A stretch of 64,000 nt of DNA from an uncultured Sterolibacterium sp. Its GTDB lineage: Bacteria > Pseudomonadota > Gammaproteobacteria > Burkholderiales > Rhodocyclaceae. The notes below the pieces were generated by a model, which did not search any database, was not told the origin of the DNA, and worked only from the letters and a program-made list of their open reading frames with translations. The DNA is taken from contig CAIVDC010000086.1 in NCBI GenBank assembly GCA_903904605.1, positions 47,951 to 111,950 on the forward strand, read 5' to 3'. Position numbers and translations under genes: made by a program. Shown piece by piece: positions 54,418 through 64,000 of this stretch. Position 1 is the stretch's first letter. Every line of letters starts with the position of its first letter.

Positions 54418-55143
54418 TTATTCCTCGATCACGGCGTTGGTGTAGACTTCCTGCACGTCATCCAGGGATTCGAGCGCATCGAGCAGCTTCTGCATTTTTG
54501 CGCCATCCTCCCCGCTGAATACCGTCTCGGTCTGCGGCTTCATCGTCACCTCGGCGAACTCGGACTTGAAACCGGCCTTCTCCAGCGCCTCCTTGACCGA
54601 AAGAAAGTCGCCCTGGCTTGAGATCACTTCGATCGAACCGTCCTCGTTCGTGACCACATCCTCGGCGCCCGCTTCCAGAGCGGCTTCCAGCAACTTGTCC
54701 TCGTCGGCGCCGGGTGCGAACAGGAACTGTCCGCAGTGCTTGAAGAGGAAGGCTACCGCACCGTCGGTGCCGAGATTGCCGCCGTACTTGTTGAAGCCGT
54801 GACGGACATCGGCGACGGTGCGCGTCTTGTTGTCGGTCAGGCAGTCGACGATCACCGCGGCGCCGTTGATGCCGTAGCCTTCGTAGCGGATTTCCTCGTA
54901 GTTCACTCCTTCCAGTTCGCCGGTGCCGCGTTTGATGGCGTTCTTGATGTTGTCCGAAGGCATGTTCTCCGCCTTGGCCTTTTCCACCGCCAGCCGGAGA
55001 CGGGGATTGAAGTTCATGTCACCCCCGCCCATCTTGGCGGCGACGGTGATCTCCTTGATCAGCTTGGTGAAGGCCTTGCCGCGCTTGGCATCCTGACGGC
55101 CCTTGCGGTGCTGGATATTGGCCCATTTGGAATGACCGGCCAT
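54418..55143 (-). CDS. yebC: YebC/PmpR-family transcription factor
   Basis: YebC-family proteins are DNA-binding regulators and have also been linked to ribosome rescue at polyproline. The 241-residue protein opens with [20 protein letters not shown], the invariant N-terminus, and has [13 protein letters not shown] and the acidic C-terminal [14 protein letters not shown]. It stands directly before ruvC, the usual context. Confidence 0.95.
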   Translation of the reverse strand: MAGHSKWANIQHRKGRQDAKRGKAFTKLIKEITVAAKMGGGDMNFNPRLRLAVEKAKAENMPSDNIKNAIKRGTGELEGVNYEEIRYEGYGINGAAVIVDCLTDNKTRTVADVRHGFNKYGGNLGTDGAVAFLFKHCGQFLFAPGADEDKLLEAALEAGAEDVVTNEDGSIEVISSQGDFLSVKEALEKAGFKSEFAEVTMKPQTETVFSGEDGAKMQKLLDALESLDDVQEVYTNAVIEE

Positions 55144-55165
55144 GGCGAAATCCCTGATTGTGATT

Positions 55166-55200
55166 AAATTCCCGAAGCGCTAGTTTAACATCCGCTTCGG
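55166..55200 (-). terminator. Hairpin after metF, weak rho-independent terminator
   Basis: CCGAAGCG and CGCTTCGG form an 8 bp stem with a 13 nt loop (55200-55172 on the minus strand), followed by GAATTTAAT rather than a clean U-tract. It starts 6 nt after the metF stop and lies before yebC, so it may separate the methyl-cycle operon from yebC-ruv. Confidence 0.45.
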
Positions 55201-55205
55201 CTCGT

Positions 55206-56045
55206 TCAGGACAACCCCAGCCGCTGCCAGATCGCCATCGTCAATCCGGCTTGATTGAGCGTGTAGAAATGCAGGCCGGGTACCCCCTTGGCCAGCAGGT
55301 GTTGGCACAGTTCGGTGACGACATCCAGACCGAAGGCGCGGATCGACGGCGCGTCGTCGCCGTAGCCTTCCAGCCGCTTCCTCAACCAACGAGGAATCTC
55401 GGCGCCGCAGGCATCGGAAAACCGCGCCAGCTTGGAGAAGCTGGCGATCGGCATGATGCCCGGCACGATCGGCACGGTCACGCCCAGCGCGCGCGCCTCG
55501 TCGACGAAGTGGAAGTAGGCGTCGGCATTGAAGAAATACTGGGTGATCGCCGAATCGGCCCCGGCGTCTACCTTGCGCTTGAAATTGTCGAGATCCATCC
55601 TGGCCGATTGCGCCTGCGGATGCACCTCGGGATAGGCCGCCACCTCGATGTGGAACCAGTCGCCGGTTTCCAGGCGGATGAACTCGACCAGTTCGTTGGC
55701 ATGGCGGAACTCGCCGGCCTCCGCCATCCCCGAGGGCAGGTCGCCGCGCAGCGCGACGATGCGACGGATCCCGGCGCCGCGATACTCGGCAAGAATGGCG
55801 CGGATGTTCTCGCGCGTCGAACCGATGCAGGAGAGATGCGGTGCCGCGACCAGGCCTTCGCCCTGGATTTCCAGCACGGTCTCCAGCGTGCGGTCGCGTG
55901 TCGAGCCGCCGGCGCCGAAGGTACAGGAGAGAAACGCAGGCGACAGGCTCGCCAACCGGATCCGGGTGGCGCGCAGTTTGTCCATCCCCTCGGGCGTCTG
56001 CGGCGGGAAGAATTCGACCGACAGGGTCAGATCACCGCGCTGCAT
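55206..56045 (-). CDS. metF: 5,10-Methylenetetrahydrofolate reductase
   Basis: MetF reduces methylene-THF to methyl-THF with FAD and NADH, supplying methyl groups for methionine. The 279-residue TIM-barrel protein has VEFFPPQTPEGMDKL, RIVALRGDLPSG, and the FAD/folate segment GADSAITQYFFNADAYFHFV. It lies 1 nt after the ahcY stop, so the methyl-cycle genes are one operon. Confidence 0.96.
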   Translation of the reverse strand: MQRGDLTLSVEFFPPQTPEGMDKLRATRIRLASLSPAFLSCTFGAGGSTRDRTLETVLEIQGEGLVAAPHLSCIGSTRENIRAILAEYRGAGIRRIVALRGDLPSGMAEAGEFRHANELVEFIRLETGDWFHIEVAAYPEVHPQAQSARMDLDNFKRKVDAGADSAITQYFFNADAYFHFVDEARALGVTVPIVPGIMPIASFSKLARFSDACGAEIPRWLRKRLEGYGDDAPSIRAFGLDVVTELCQHLLAKGVPGLHFYTLNQAGLTMAIWQRLGLS

Positions 56046-56046
56046 C

Positions 56047-57453
<1,407 letters not shown>

Positions 57454-57461
57454 GAAATTCT

Positions 57462-57481
57462 CCATTCAAGTTTCTGAATGG
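57462..57481 (-). promoter_or_regulatory. Anti-Shine-Dalgarno hairpin of the SAH riboswitch
   Basis: CCATTCA and TGAATGG form a 7 bp hairpin with a 6 nt loop on the minus strand. Its 3' strand contains the first two G of the ahcY GGAG ribosome site, and its 5' CC is shared with the GCGCCC strand of the aptamer pseudoknot. The two structures cannot form together. Confidence 0.7.
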
Positions 57482-57559
57482 GCGCCGTTGCTACAGGAAT
57501 GCCCCCGCTCCAAGCCTGACGATCTATTGACCGCTGCAGCGCCCCTCGGAGCGGGGGAA
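57480..57559 (-). ncRNA. SAH riboswitch upstream of ahcY
   Basis: On the minus strand a perfect 10 bp P1 (57557-57548 with 57511-57502) encloses CCGAGGGGCGCTGCAGCGG and GTCAGGCTTGG, which match the SAH-riboswitch core (GAGGRGCGCUGC ... CAGGCU). Downstream AACGGCGCCC gives the P4 pseudoknot: GGGCGC (57544-57539) pairs with GCGCCC (57485-57480). The family is known to turn ahcY on when SAH rises. Location in the metK-ahcY gap fits. Confidence 0.9.
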
Positions 57560-57571
57560 ATATTTACGCGG

Positions 57572-58738
<1,167 letters not shown>

Positions 58739-58743
58739 ATTCA

Positions 58744-58890
58744 CTGCTCCTGAGACGAATCCCCAATATTTGGCCGGCGCTACCGGCTCCGGGGAGGAGA
58801 GCAGGCGACGCTTTAGCAGAATTTTTGCTCATGCGAGAGAATCTGCTCGCGAACCCCGCCCTGCAAGTTGTCCTGATTAACTCGGCGGGA
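58744..58890 (-). promoter_or_regulatory. metK leader: SAM-II-like pseudoknot plus anti-Shine-Dalgarno helix (candidate riboswitch)
   Basis: Minus-strand RNA starts near a 6 bp P1, CCCGCC (58889-58884) with GGCGGG (58860-58855). Its loop begins GAGUUAA and ends CUUGCAG (58867-58861), which can pair with CUGCUAAAG (58819-58811) as CUU/AAG and GCAG/CUGC. GA-U-UUAA, CUUGCA and GCUAAA are the conserved words of SAM-II aptamers. AGCAGA/UCUGCU (58847-58842 with 58820-58815) would form an extra long-loop helix. Downstream CUGCUCUCCU (58804-58795) can pair with the ribosome site AGGAGCAG (58751-58744). SAM-II assignment is by eye. Confidence 0.55.
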
Positions 58891-58895
58891 GATGA

Positions 58896-58924
58896 ATTCT
58901 ACTAGTCGTTCGCTAGCGGGTCAA
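58896..58924 (-). promoter_or_regulatory. metK promoter
   Basis: On the minus strand TTGACC (58924-58919), a 17 bp spacer and TAGAAT (58901-58896) form a near-consensus sigma-70 promoter. The predicted start, 6-7 nt downstream, coincides with the first base pairs of the leader RNA P1. The -35 overlaps the stop codon of the upstream fapA-like gene. Confidence 0.8.
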
Positions 58925-60916
58925 ACGTCCGGCTTGCTGTCAGGCCAGGCAAACGAGCCTCGGCTGCCGGTAAACAGCTTGTCCTGGGCACTGCCGTGCT
59001 CGCGCAACAGCTTGTGGATGTCCTTGGCCGACAGACTTCCCAGAGGAAAGCCGGCATGGGCCACGATCATCGTGCGCACGATGGTTTCGCCGCTGACGGC
59101 GCCCAGGTTGCAAGACAGTTTGGCAAAGGCTTCTGCCTTTGCCGCGGCAAGGGCTGCACTTTGCTCGCTATAGGCTTTTTCCCGTTCCATGAGTTCGCGG
59201 ATCTCGCTGCTCAGTTGGCCGAATAGTTTCTTCACCGTGGCGAAGCGGGCCTGGGCCCCCTGCCAGCTGGCCTCCTGCTCGGGGCTCATGGTGATCGTCT
59301 TGGCCTCGACTTTCTGCAACAGTTCCAGGAATTTCTGGACCTCCGGCTTTTCCGAGATCAATGCAATTCCTTGCTCTTTTTTCGCCCTGGCCTTGGTGAC
59401 TTCTTCCACCTTCTGCTTCAAGGCCTCGATTTCCCTGTTCCAGGCAGTATTGTCCGGCAGCAGAAGTCACCACCGTCTCGGTCCCCTTGCGGCTGCCGAC
59501 GTCGGCGATGCGCACGGCTTTTCCGGCGACGGCGCAACCTTCACAGGTCTCGATCTCGACTTCCTCGGCCAGGATTTCGCAATTCACCGCCCGCACGATG
59601 TGTACCTTGCTCGCCACCACGATACAGTTTTCCGCGGCGACGATCTCGATCTCCCCGCCCTTGGCCTCGACGGCGGCGCGCGAGGCCGTTCCCGAGATCA
59701 CGATCTTGCCGCCGGGGTTGCGTGCCGAGCCGCCGGCGAGGCCATCCTTCAGATTAACGATGCCGCCATCAGAGATCACCTGGCCAAATACGTCGGCGAG
59801 GAAAGTCATGTTGTGGCCCTTCACCACCCGCCGCTCCTGCACCTCGCCGTGCTCCTCGAAGTCCGCCCCGGAAAGGGAGAGGTCGCCGGTGGTGCGCAGG
59901 CTGATGCCGTGGCGGTTGATGATTTTCTCGTTGACCGAAATCTGGTTCGACTTGATGTCGAGATTGACGAAGCCGGTGATGGCGGCAACGATGAATTCGC
60001 CTTCGGCAGTCCGCTCGATCTTGGTGCCGGGTCCGGCCAGGGTCTCGATCTCGAAATCCTTGGGCATGGCCGGCTCTATCGGCGCCCCCCTGACGCTCCA
60101 GCCAAGTTCGCCCAACTGCCGCGGACTCTTCTTCAGCAATCGGGTCTCCGCTTCAACCTGGGGGAAATGGTTCTTGAACTGGCGCAGGTCGATGCGGCCA
60201 TTTGCGAGTTCCCTGGGCGAATTGTCCCGGTGCAGCGTATCGCTCTGCTCATCGATGCCGGCATCGATGCCGGCGACCGATTCCTGCCAACGGGCAATCT
60301 GCAGCCGCTCGGTACCATCCTTGGCGATGGCCTCGCGTACCATTTCTATGTCGATGCCGAAACGAATACCTTTGGTCCACATCGCCGCAATGAACTCGTC
60401 CAGGTCCAGTTGCGTCCGCACCGGCTTCATCACTTTCTCGTAGCCGATGATGGGGGTGTTGCCGTCCTCGTCCGGGGCGCCGAAGACCGGCTCCTCGACC
60501 TCCTGGTCGATGCTTACCGGTTCGAAGTAATATTCGGCGAAGTCGCCCTTGGCAGAAATTTTGACCTTGTGGTAGATCTCTTTGCGTCCTGGGGAAAATA
60601 TCTTGATGTCGCGCGCCAGCCGCAGTTCCTGCCTGGCCTTCTGCTCCCGCCACACCTTATCATCGGAAGGGTAGAGCAGCCTGAAGAACAATGGATAGTT
60701 GAGATCGGAGAAATACGCATCGGCGGTGAACACGCGATCGGCGAATTGCTGAAAATTCGTCGTTGACTCAAGCAGGGCAAGATCGACAAAGAGGCCGTCA
60801 TCGCCGCGGATGATGAAGCGCGGCAGCAGCACACCGCCGGCAGTGAGATTGGCAAGCTCTCCATCCGCTCCAGGGCTTGTCTCGGTTGTTTTCTCGGGCT
60901 GGAGATCTTCTGCCAT
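58921..60916 (-). pseudogene. FapA-like (DUF342) protein gene, frameshifted near its C-terminus
   Basis: The protein from the ATG at 60916 has a variable N-terminal domain and a central DUF342/FapA beta-helix (about 330-480: GTKIERTAEGEFIVAA, SGADFEEHGEVQERRVV, GGKIVISGTASRAAVEAKGG). After GTETVVT the expected LLPDNTAWNREIEALKQKVEE coiled coil is found in another frame. One extra T at about 59464 explains this: the 1996 nt from 60916 to 58921 become 665 codons if it is removed. As written, translation runs on to 59168 with an unrelated tail. DUF342 proteins are cytoplasmic, with suggested roles in flagellar/envelope regulation. A sequencing error is possible. Confidence 0.8.
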
Positions 60917-61047
60917 CTTTGCCTTTGGGCTTTTGATGCTTGTTAGTCTATTGGATTCCAGAACGTTTTTTTCCGCGGCCGCCGCAGGGCTTCCCCCCAT
61001 CCTGCAGATCGCCGACAATTCGTCCTCTGCCAAGATTAACATTGCCC

Positions 61048-61908
61048 ATGGTTTTCCTGTTTAAATTCTTAGCCCATCTGCCTTTGCCGCTGCTGCACAA
61101 TCTCGGCGCCCTGGTTGGCTGGCTGGCCTATCTGCTGTCGCCGACCTACCGCCGGCAGTTGCGACGAAACACGTCTCAAGCCGGCCTCGAGTCGGCACGC
61201 CTGGCGGCCATAGCGGAGGCCGGCAAGAGCATTATCGAACTGCCCAAGATCTGGCTGCGGCCTCAGGATGAGGTGATCTCGCGTGTCGTCCGCGTCTCTG
61301 GCTGGGAATCGGTGGAGGCCGCATGGAGCGCGGGAAGCGGCATCCTGTTCCTGACGCCGCACTTGGGCTGCTTCGAGATCACCGCACAATACTATGCCGC
61401 TCACCGACCGATCACCGTACTCTACCGGCCGCCCAAACAGTCCTGGTTGCGGCAACTGGTTGAACAGGGGCGCGGCGCCAATCTCCGGCTGGCGCCCGCC
61501 GACGTCAGCGGTGTCCGCCTGCTCTTGAAAGCGCTGAAAAAGCGCGAGGCGGCCGGCATGCTGCCCGATCAGGTCCCCGGATTCGGCGAGGGCATCTGGG
61601 TTCCCTTCTTCGGCCGCCCGGCTTACACCATGACCCTGGCCGCCCGGCTGGCGGAGAGCGGCGCCACCGTGCTGCTGGCCTATGCCGAACGCCTGGCCTA
61701 TGGCGCCGGCTACCACCTGCATCTGTCCACGCTCGCTGCACCGCTCGCGGGAACCCGGGAAGAACGCGTGGCGCAACTCAACCGCGAATTGGAGTCCCTG
61801 GTGCGCGAGTGCCCGCAGCAATACCTGTGGGGCTACAACCGATACAAGGTGCCGGCGGGAGAGCGTTCTGCCGATCCCGCCACCCAGACAACGCAGAGGA
61901 AGCCATGA
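61048..61908 (+). CDS. lpxL: Lipid A late acyltransferase (LpxL/HtrB family), first copy
   Basis: A 286-residue inner-membrane acyltransferase that adds a secondary acyl chain to Kdo2-lipid IVA or a precursor. An N-terminal hydrophobic anchor (MVFLFKFLAHLPLPLLHNL) precedes the catalytic TPHLGCFE, where His105 is followed by Glu110 (HxxxxE rather than the commoner HxxxxD), and LPDQVPG. The ATG at 61048 is chosen because upstream sequence overlaps the divergent fapA-like gene. It overlaps the next acyltransferase by 4 bp. Which position or acyl chain it uses is unknown. Confidence 0.92.
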   Translation: MVFLFKFLAHLPLPLLHNLGALVGWLAYLLSPTYRRQLRRNTSQAGLESARLAAIAEAGKSIIELPKIWLRPQDEVISRVVRVSGWESVEAAWSAGSGILFLTPHLGCFEITAQYYAAHRPITVLYRPPKQSWLRQLVEQGRGANLRLAPADVSGVRLLLKALKKREAAGMLPDQVPGFGEGIWVPFFGRPAYTMTLAARLAESGATVLLAYAERLAYGAGYHLHLSTLAAPLAGTREERVAQLNRELESLVRECPQQYLWGYNRYKVPAGERSADPATQTTQRKP

Positions 61909-62771
61909 CCCGCTTAGCCCTGGCCCTGATGTGGTTACTGCACTGGCTGCCGCTGTCGGCCCTGGCGCCGCTGGGCTGCGGCCTCGGCCGGCTGCTCTAC
62001 CTCGTGGCCGGGGAGCGGCGGCGGATCGCTCTGACCAACCTGCGCCTGTGTTTTCCGCAATTGTCCGAGGCCGAGCGGACTGCCCTGGCGAAACGCCATT
62101 TCGCCGTCTTCGGCCGCAGCTTTCTGGAGCGAGGCTTACTGTGGTGGGCGTCGCCAAAGCGTTTGCGGCGTTTGGCCAGCATCACCGGCCTGGAGCATCT
62201 GCACGGCCTCGCCGGTCGCCCGGCGCTGCTCTTGGTGCCGCATTTCATCGGTCTGGACATGGGCGGAACGCGCTTGATGCTGGAAACAGACGTCGTCAGC
62301 ATCTACGCCAACCAGAAGAATCTGCTCTTCAATGCCGCCCTGCTCAAGGGACGCAGCCGCTTCGGCGGCTCGATCCTGCTCTCCCGCCAGGAAGGCACGC
62401 GCAAGGCGATCAAGGCGATGCGCGCCGGCAAGCCGTTCTACTATCTGCCCGACATGGATTACGGCCAGCGCGACACGATGTTCGTCCCCTTCTTCGGCGT
62501 GCCGGCGGCGACCATCACCGGCCTGTCGAGACTGGCGCGCATCTCCGGCGCCGCCGTGCTGCCGGTCATCACCCGCATGCTGCCCGGTGCAGCAGGCTAC
62601 GTCGTCGAGATCGGCCCCCCCTGGCAGGACTTCCCCGGCCCGACAATCGAGGGTGACACCAGGCGCATGAATGCCTTCATCGAGGATGAGGTCAGACGCA
62701 TGCCGGAGCAGTATTTCTGGTTGCACAAGCGCTTCAAGACCCGGCCTCCCGGGGAAAAAAGCCCCTATTAG
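61905..62771 (+). CDS. Lipid A late acyltransferase (LpxL/LpxM family), second copy
   Basis: A 288-residue paralogue of the preceding gene. The N-terminal helix is MTRLALALMWLLHWLPL; the active site is VPHFIGLDMGG with HxxxxD (His113, Asp118); YYLPDMDYG and FVPFFGVPA follow as conserved acceptor-site motifs. The two tandem copies likely add different secondary chains. It starts in an ATGA overlap. Paired late acyltransferases before dapF are a betaproteobacterial pattern. Confidence 0.92.
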   Translation: MTRLALALMWLLHWLPLSALAPLGCGLGRLLYLVAGERRRIALTNLRLCFPQLSEAERTALAKRHFAVFGRSFLERGLLWWASPKRLRRLASITGLEHLHGLAGRPALLLVPHFIGLDMGGTRLMLETDVVSIYANQKNLLFNAALLKGRSRFGGSILLSRQEGTRKAIKAMRAGKPFYYLPDMDYGQRDTMFVPFFGVPAATITGLSRLARISGAAVLPVITRMLPGAAGYVVEIGPPWQDFPGPTIEGDTRRMNAFIEDEVRRMPEQYFWLHKRFKTRPPGEKSPY

Positions 62772-62893
62772 CCGCCCAATTGCACTGATCGAGCCATGCC
62801 GCCTTCGGCTAGCATCGGCATGATCTCTGCCACGCAGGTTGGTTTATCAGTGCCTCGCAGTTGGGTCGCAGTTGAGTTAATCGCAGGTGAAAA

Positions 62894-63736
62894 ATGAAAC
62901 TCCGCTTCACGAAAATGCACGGCCTGGGCAACGACTTCGTCGTGATCGACGCCGTGCGCCAGCACATCGAGCTGACGCCGGGGCAGGTGCGATTTCTCGC
63001 CGACCGGCACTTCGGCATCGGCTGCGACCAGATCCTGCTCGTCGAGGCATCGGGGATGGACGGCGTGGACTTCCGTTACCGCATTTTCAACGCTGACGGC
63101 GGCGAGGTCGAGCAATGCGGCAATGGCGCCCGTTGTTTCGTGCGCTTCGTCCATGAACAAGGGCTCTCCGACAAGCCTCAGCTCAAGGTCGTCACCCAGT
63201 CCGGCATCATCGCGCCGCGGCTGGAAGCCAATGGCGAGGTCACGGTAGACATGGGCGTGCCGCGCTTCGCTGCCGCCGAGATTCCTTTCATCAGCGATTC
63301 CGCTGCCCTGGTGCAAAACCTTGCCCTGGGCGATGCTGCGGGCACGGTGGACATCACCGCTGTTTCCATGGGCAATCCCCACGCCGTGACGCTGGTCGAC
63401 GACATAGATGCGGCCGCCGTGGCGCAACTGGGCCCGCTGATCGAAGCCCACCCGCGCTTCCCCAGGCGCGTCAATGCCGGCTTCATGCAAGTGCTGACAC
63501 GCCACGCGATCAAGCTTCGCGTCTATGAACGCGGTGCCGGCGAGACGCTGGCCTGCGGCACCGGCGCCTGCGCCGCCGTGGTCGCCGGCATCCGCCGCGG
63601 CCTGCTCGACTCCCCGGTGCGGGTGACGACGCGGGGCGGCGATCTCTCCATCGCCTGGGCAGGATTGAATACGCCCGTGATGATGACGGGTCCGGCCGTC
63701 AGCGTATTTTCCGGCGACATTGAACTCCCCGAGTAA
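62894..63736 (+). CDS. dapF: Diaminopimelate epimerase
   Basis: DapF interconverts LL- and meso-diaminopimelate for lysine and peptidoglycan. The 280-residue protein has [19 protein letters not shown], and the two catalytic Cys in QCGNGARCF and [11 protein letters not shown]. It lies 122 bp after the second acyltransferase; that gap has several short CGCAGTTG-like direct repeats of unclear meaning. Confidence 0.97.
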   Translation: MKLRFTKMHGLGNDFVVIDAVRQHIELTPGQVRFLADRHFGIGCDQILLVEASGMDGVDFRYRIFNADGGEVEQCGNGARCFVRFVHEQGLSDKPQLKVVTQSGIIAPRLEANGEVTVDMGVPRFAAAEIPFISDSAALVQNLALGDAAGTVDITAVSMGNPHAVTLVDDIDAAAVAQLGPLIEAHPRFPRRVNAGFMQVLTRHAIKLRVYERGAGETLACGTGACAAVVAGIRRGLLDSPVRVTTRGGDLSIAWAGLNTPVMMTGPAVSVFSGDIELPE

Positions 63737-63871
63737 AGGAATGGAATGGACGCCTCCCGCCCCGTGAGCGTTGAACACGAGTTATTCACCGCGCCGGTCG
63801 CCTCTGGTTATAGGGGGGACCGTCGGCGCCCGGCGCCGTGGATAACTCTGCGGGAGTGATGAAGTAAGGGG

Positions 63872-63950
63872 TGGACCCTCACGGGCCGACGGCATCAAAG
63901 TGCCAAAGGTGGAAGATACGAAGATCTTCACAGGCAAACCGGAGGGTCCA
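63872..63950 (+). ncRNA. Folded segment at the IS110 left end (candidate bridge RNA part)
   Basis: TGGACCCTC (63872-63880) and GAGGGTCCA (63942-63950) form a perfect 9 bp closing stem ending 2 nt before the transposase ATG. Inside are GGCA/TGCC with a 6 nt loop (about 63891-63904) and GAAGAT/ATCTTC with a 6 nt loop (about 63912-63929). IS110-group elements encode a bridge RNA in the non-coding left end. The stems are seen; the bridge RNA role is inferred. Confidence 0.4.
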
Positions 63951-63952
63951 AA

Positions 63953-64000
63953 ATGAATAGTAGCAAAACGTTAGTCGGCATCGATATCGCCAAACGGGTA
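63953..64000 (+). CDS. IS110-family transposase (5' end only)
   Basis: The frame opens at 63953 with MNSSKTLVGIDIAKRV, the N-terminus of IS110-family (DEDD, RuvC-like) transposases; the Asp in GIDIAK is the first catalytic residue. Only 16 codons are in the window. GGAGGG lies about 6-7 nt upstream. Features 63737-63952 upstream are non-coding and likely hold the left end of the element; its exact boundary cannot be fixed without the other end. Confidence 0.75.
   Translation, partial: MNSSKTLVGIDIAKRV

Noticed and set aside
62830..62890. Short CGCAGTTG-like direct repeats before dapF
   Set aside because: Four imperfect 8-10 bp copies with irregular spacing; no CRISPR-like or iteron structure.
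63785..63850. DnaA-box-like words (TTATTCACC, GTGGATAAC) near the right edge
   Set aside because: Only two imperfect matches and no dnaA, dnaN or gidA context; likely chance or part of the insertion element.

Overview
This 64 kb window (high GC, mostly tightly packed operons) looks like a chromosomal segment of a betaproteobacterium. The evidence is the gene orders pilMNOPQ | mrcA, cyaY-lptM-lysA, metK-ahcY-metF, lpxL-lpxL-dapF and ruvCAB-ybgC-tolQRAB-pal-cpoB, together with a class I PHA synthase and a LiuR-controlled leucine catabolic operon. PHA storage plus several sulfur-handling proteins would fit a Rhodocyclales-like organism, but that lineage is an inference.

Layout. 1-4.5 kb: type IVa pilus assembly operon (minus; pilQ runs off the left edge). 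4.7-12.1 kb: PBP1A, frataxin, LptM-like lipoprotein, LysA, HslVU, RlmI. 12.1-17.2 kb: a decayed dehydrogenase remnant, a flavin reductase-like protein, a sodium/solute symporter, an arginase and UbiB. 17.3-21.1 kb: ArgS, a SPOR protein, DsbA, an SDR. 21.2-24.5 kb: PHA synthase flanked by a metallo-hydrolase and a PIN protein. 24.6-35.4 kb: the liu operon, which takes isovaleryl-CoA to acetyl-CoA plus acetoacetate, with its MerR regulator and a clear operator. 35.5-39.2 kb: a MetE-core protein and a DsrE / TusA / SQR-like / DUF1641 sulfur cluster. 39.4-42.2 kb: a holin-like membrane protein, a chemoreceptor and an isochorismatase-like hydrolase. 42.3-44.3 kb: a degraded accessory patch with a group II intron maturase remnant, a broken copy of a tRNA-Lys 3' end, a PGDYG-family gene and a small unrecognised gene, lying on the 3' side of two tRNA-Lys genes. 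44.6-55.1 kb: a thiosulfate transporter-like protein, QueC/QueE, Tol-Pal, RuvABC, YebC. 55.2-58.9 kb: the activated methyl cycle genes metF, ahcY and metK with two RNA switches. 58.9-63.7 kb: a frameshifted FapA-like gene, two late acyltransferases and DapF. The right edge enters an IS110-family element.

The strongest regulatory observations are RNA-based. An SAH riboswitch precedes ahcY, and its pseudoknot strand overlaps a hairpin that traps the Shine-Dalgarno sequence. The metK leader has a near-consensus promoter, a SAM-II-like pseudoknot core and a separate anti-Shine-Dalgarno helix. If both are real, SAM synthesis and SAH removal are sensed separately within 1.5 kb. The IS110 left end also carries a compact folded segment directly before the transposase, where bridge RNAs are encoded in characterised relatives. 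All structures were read by eye; no folding or database search was run.
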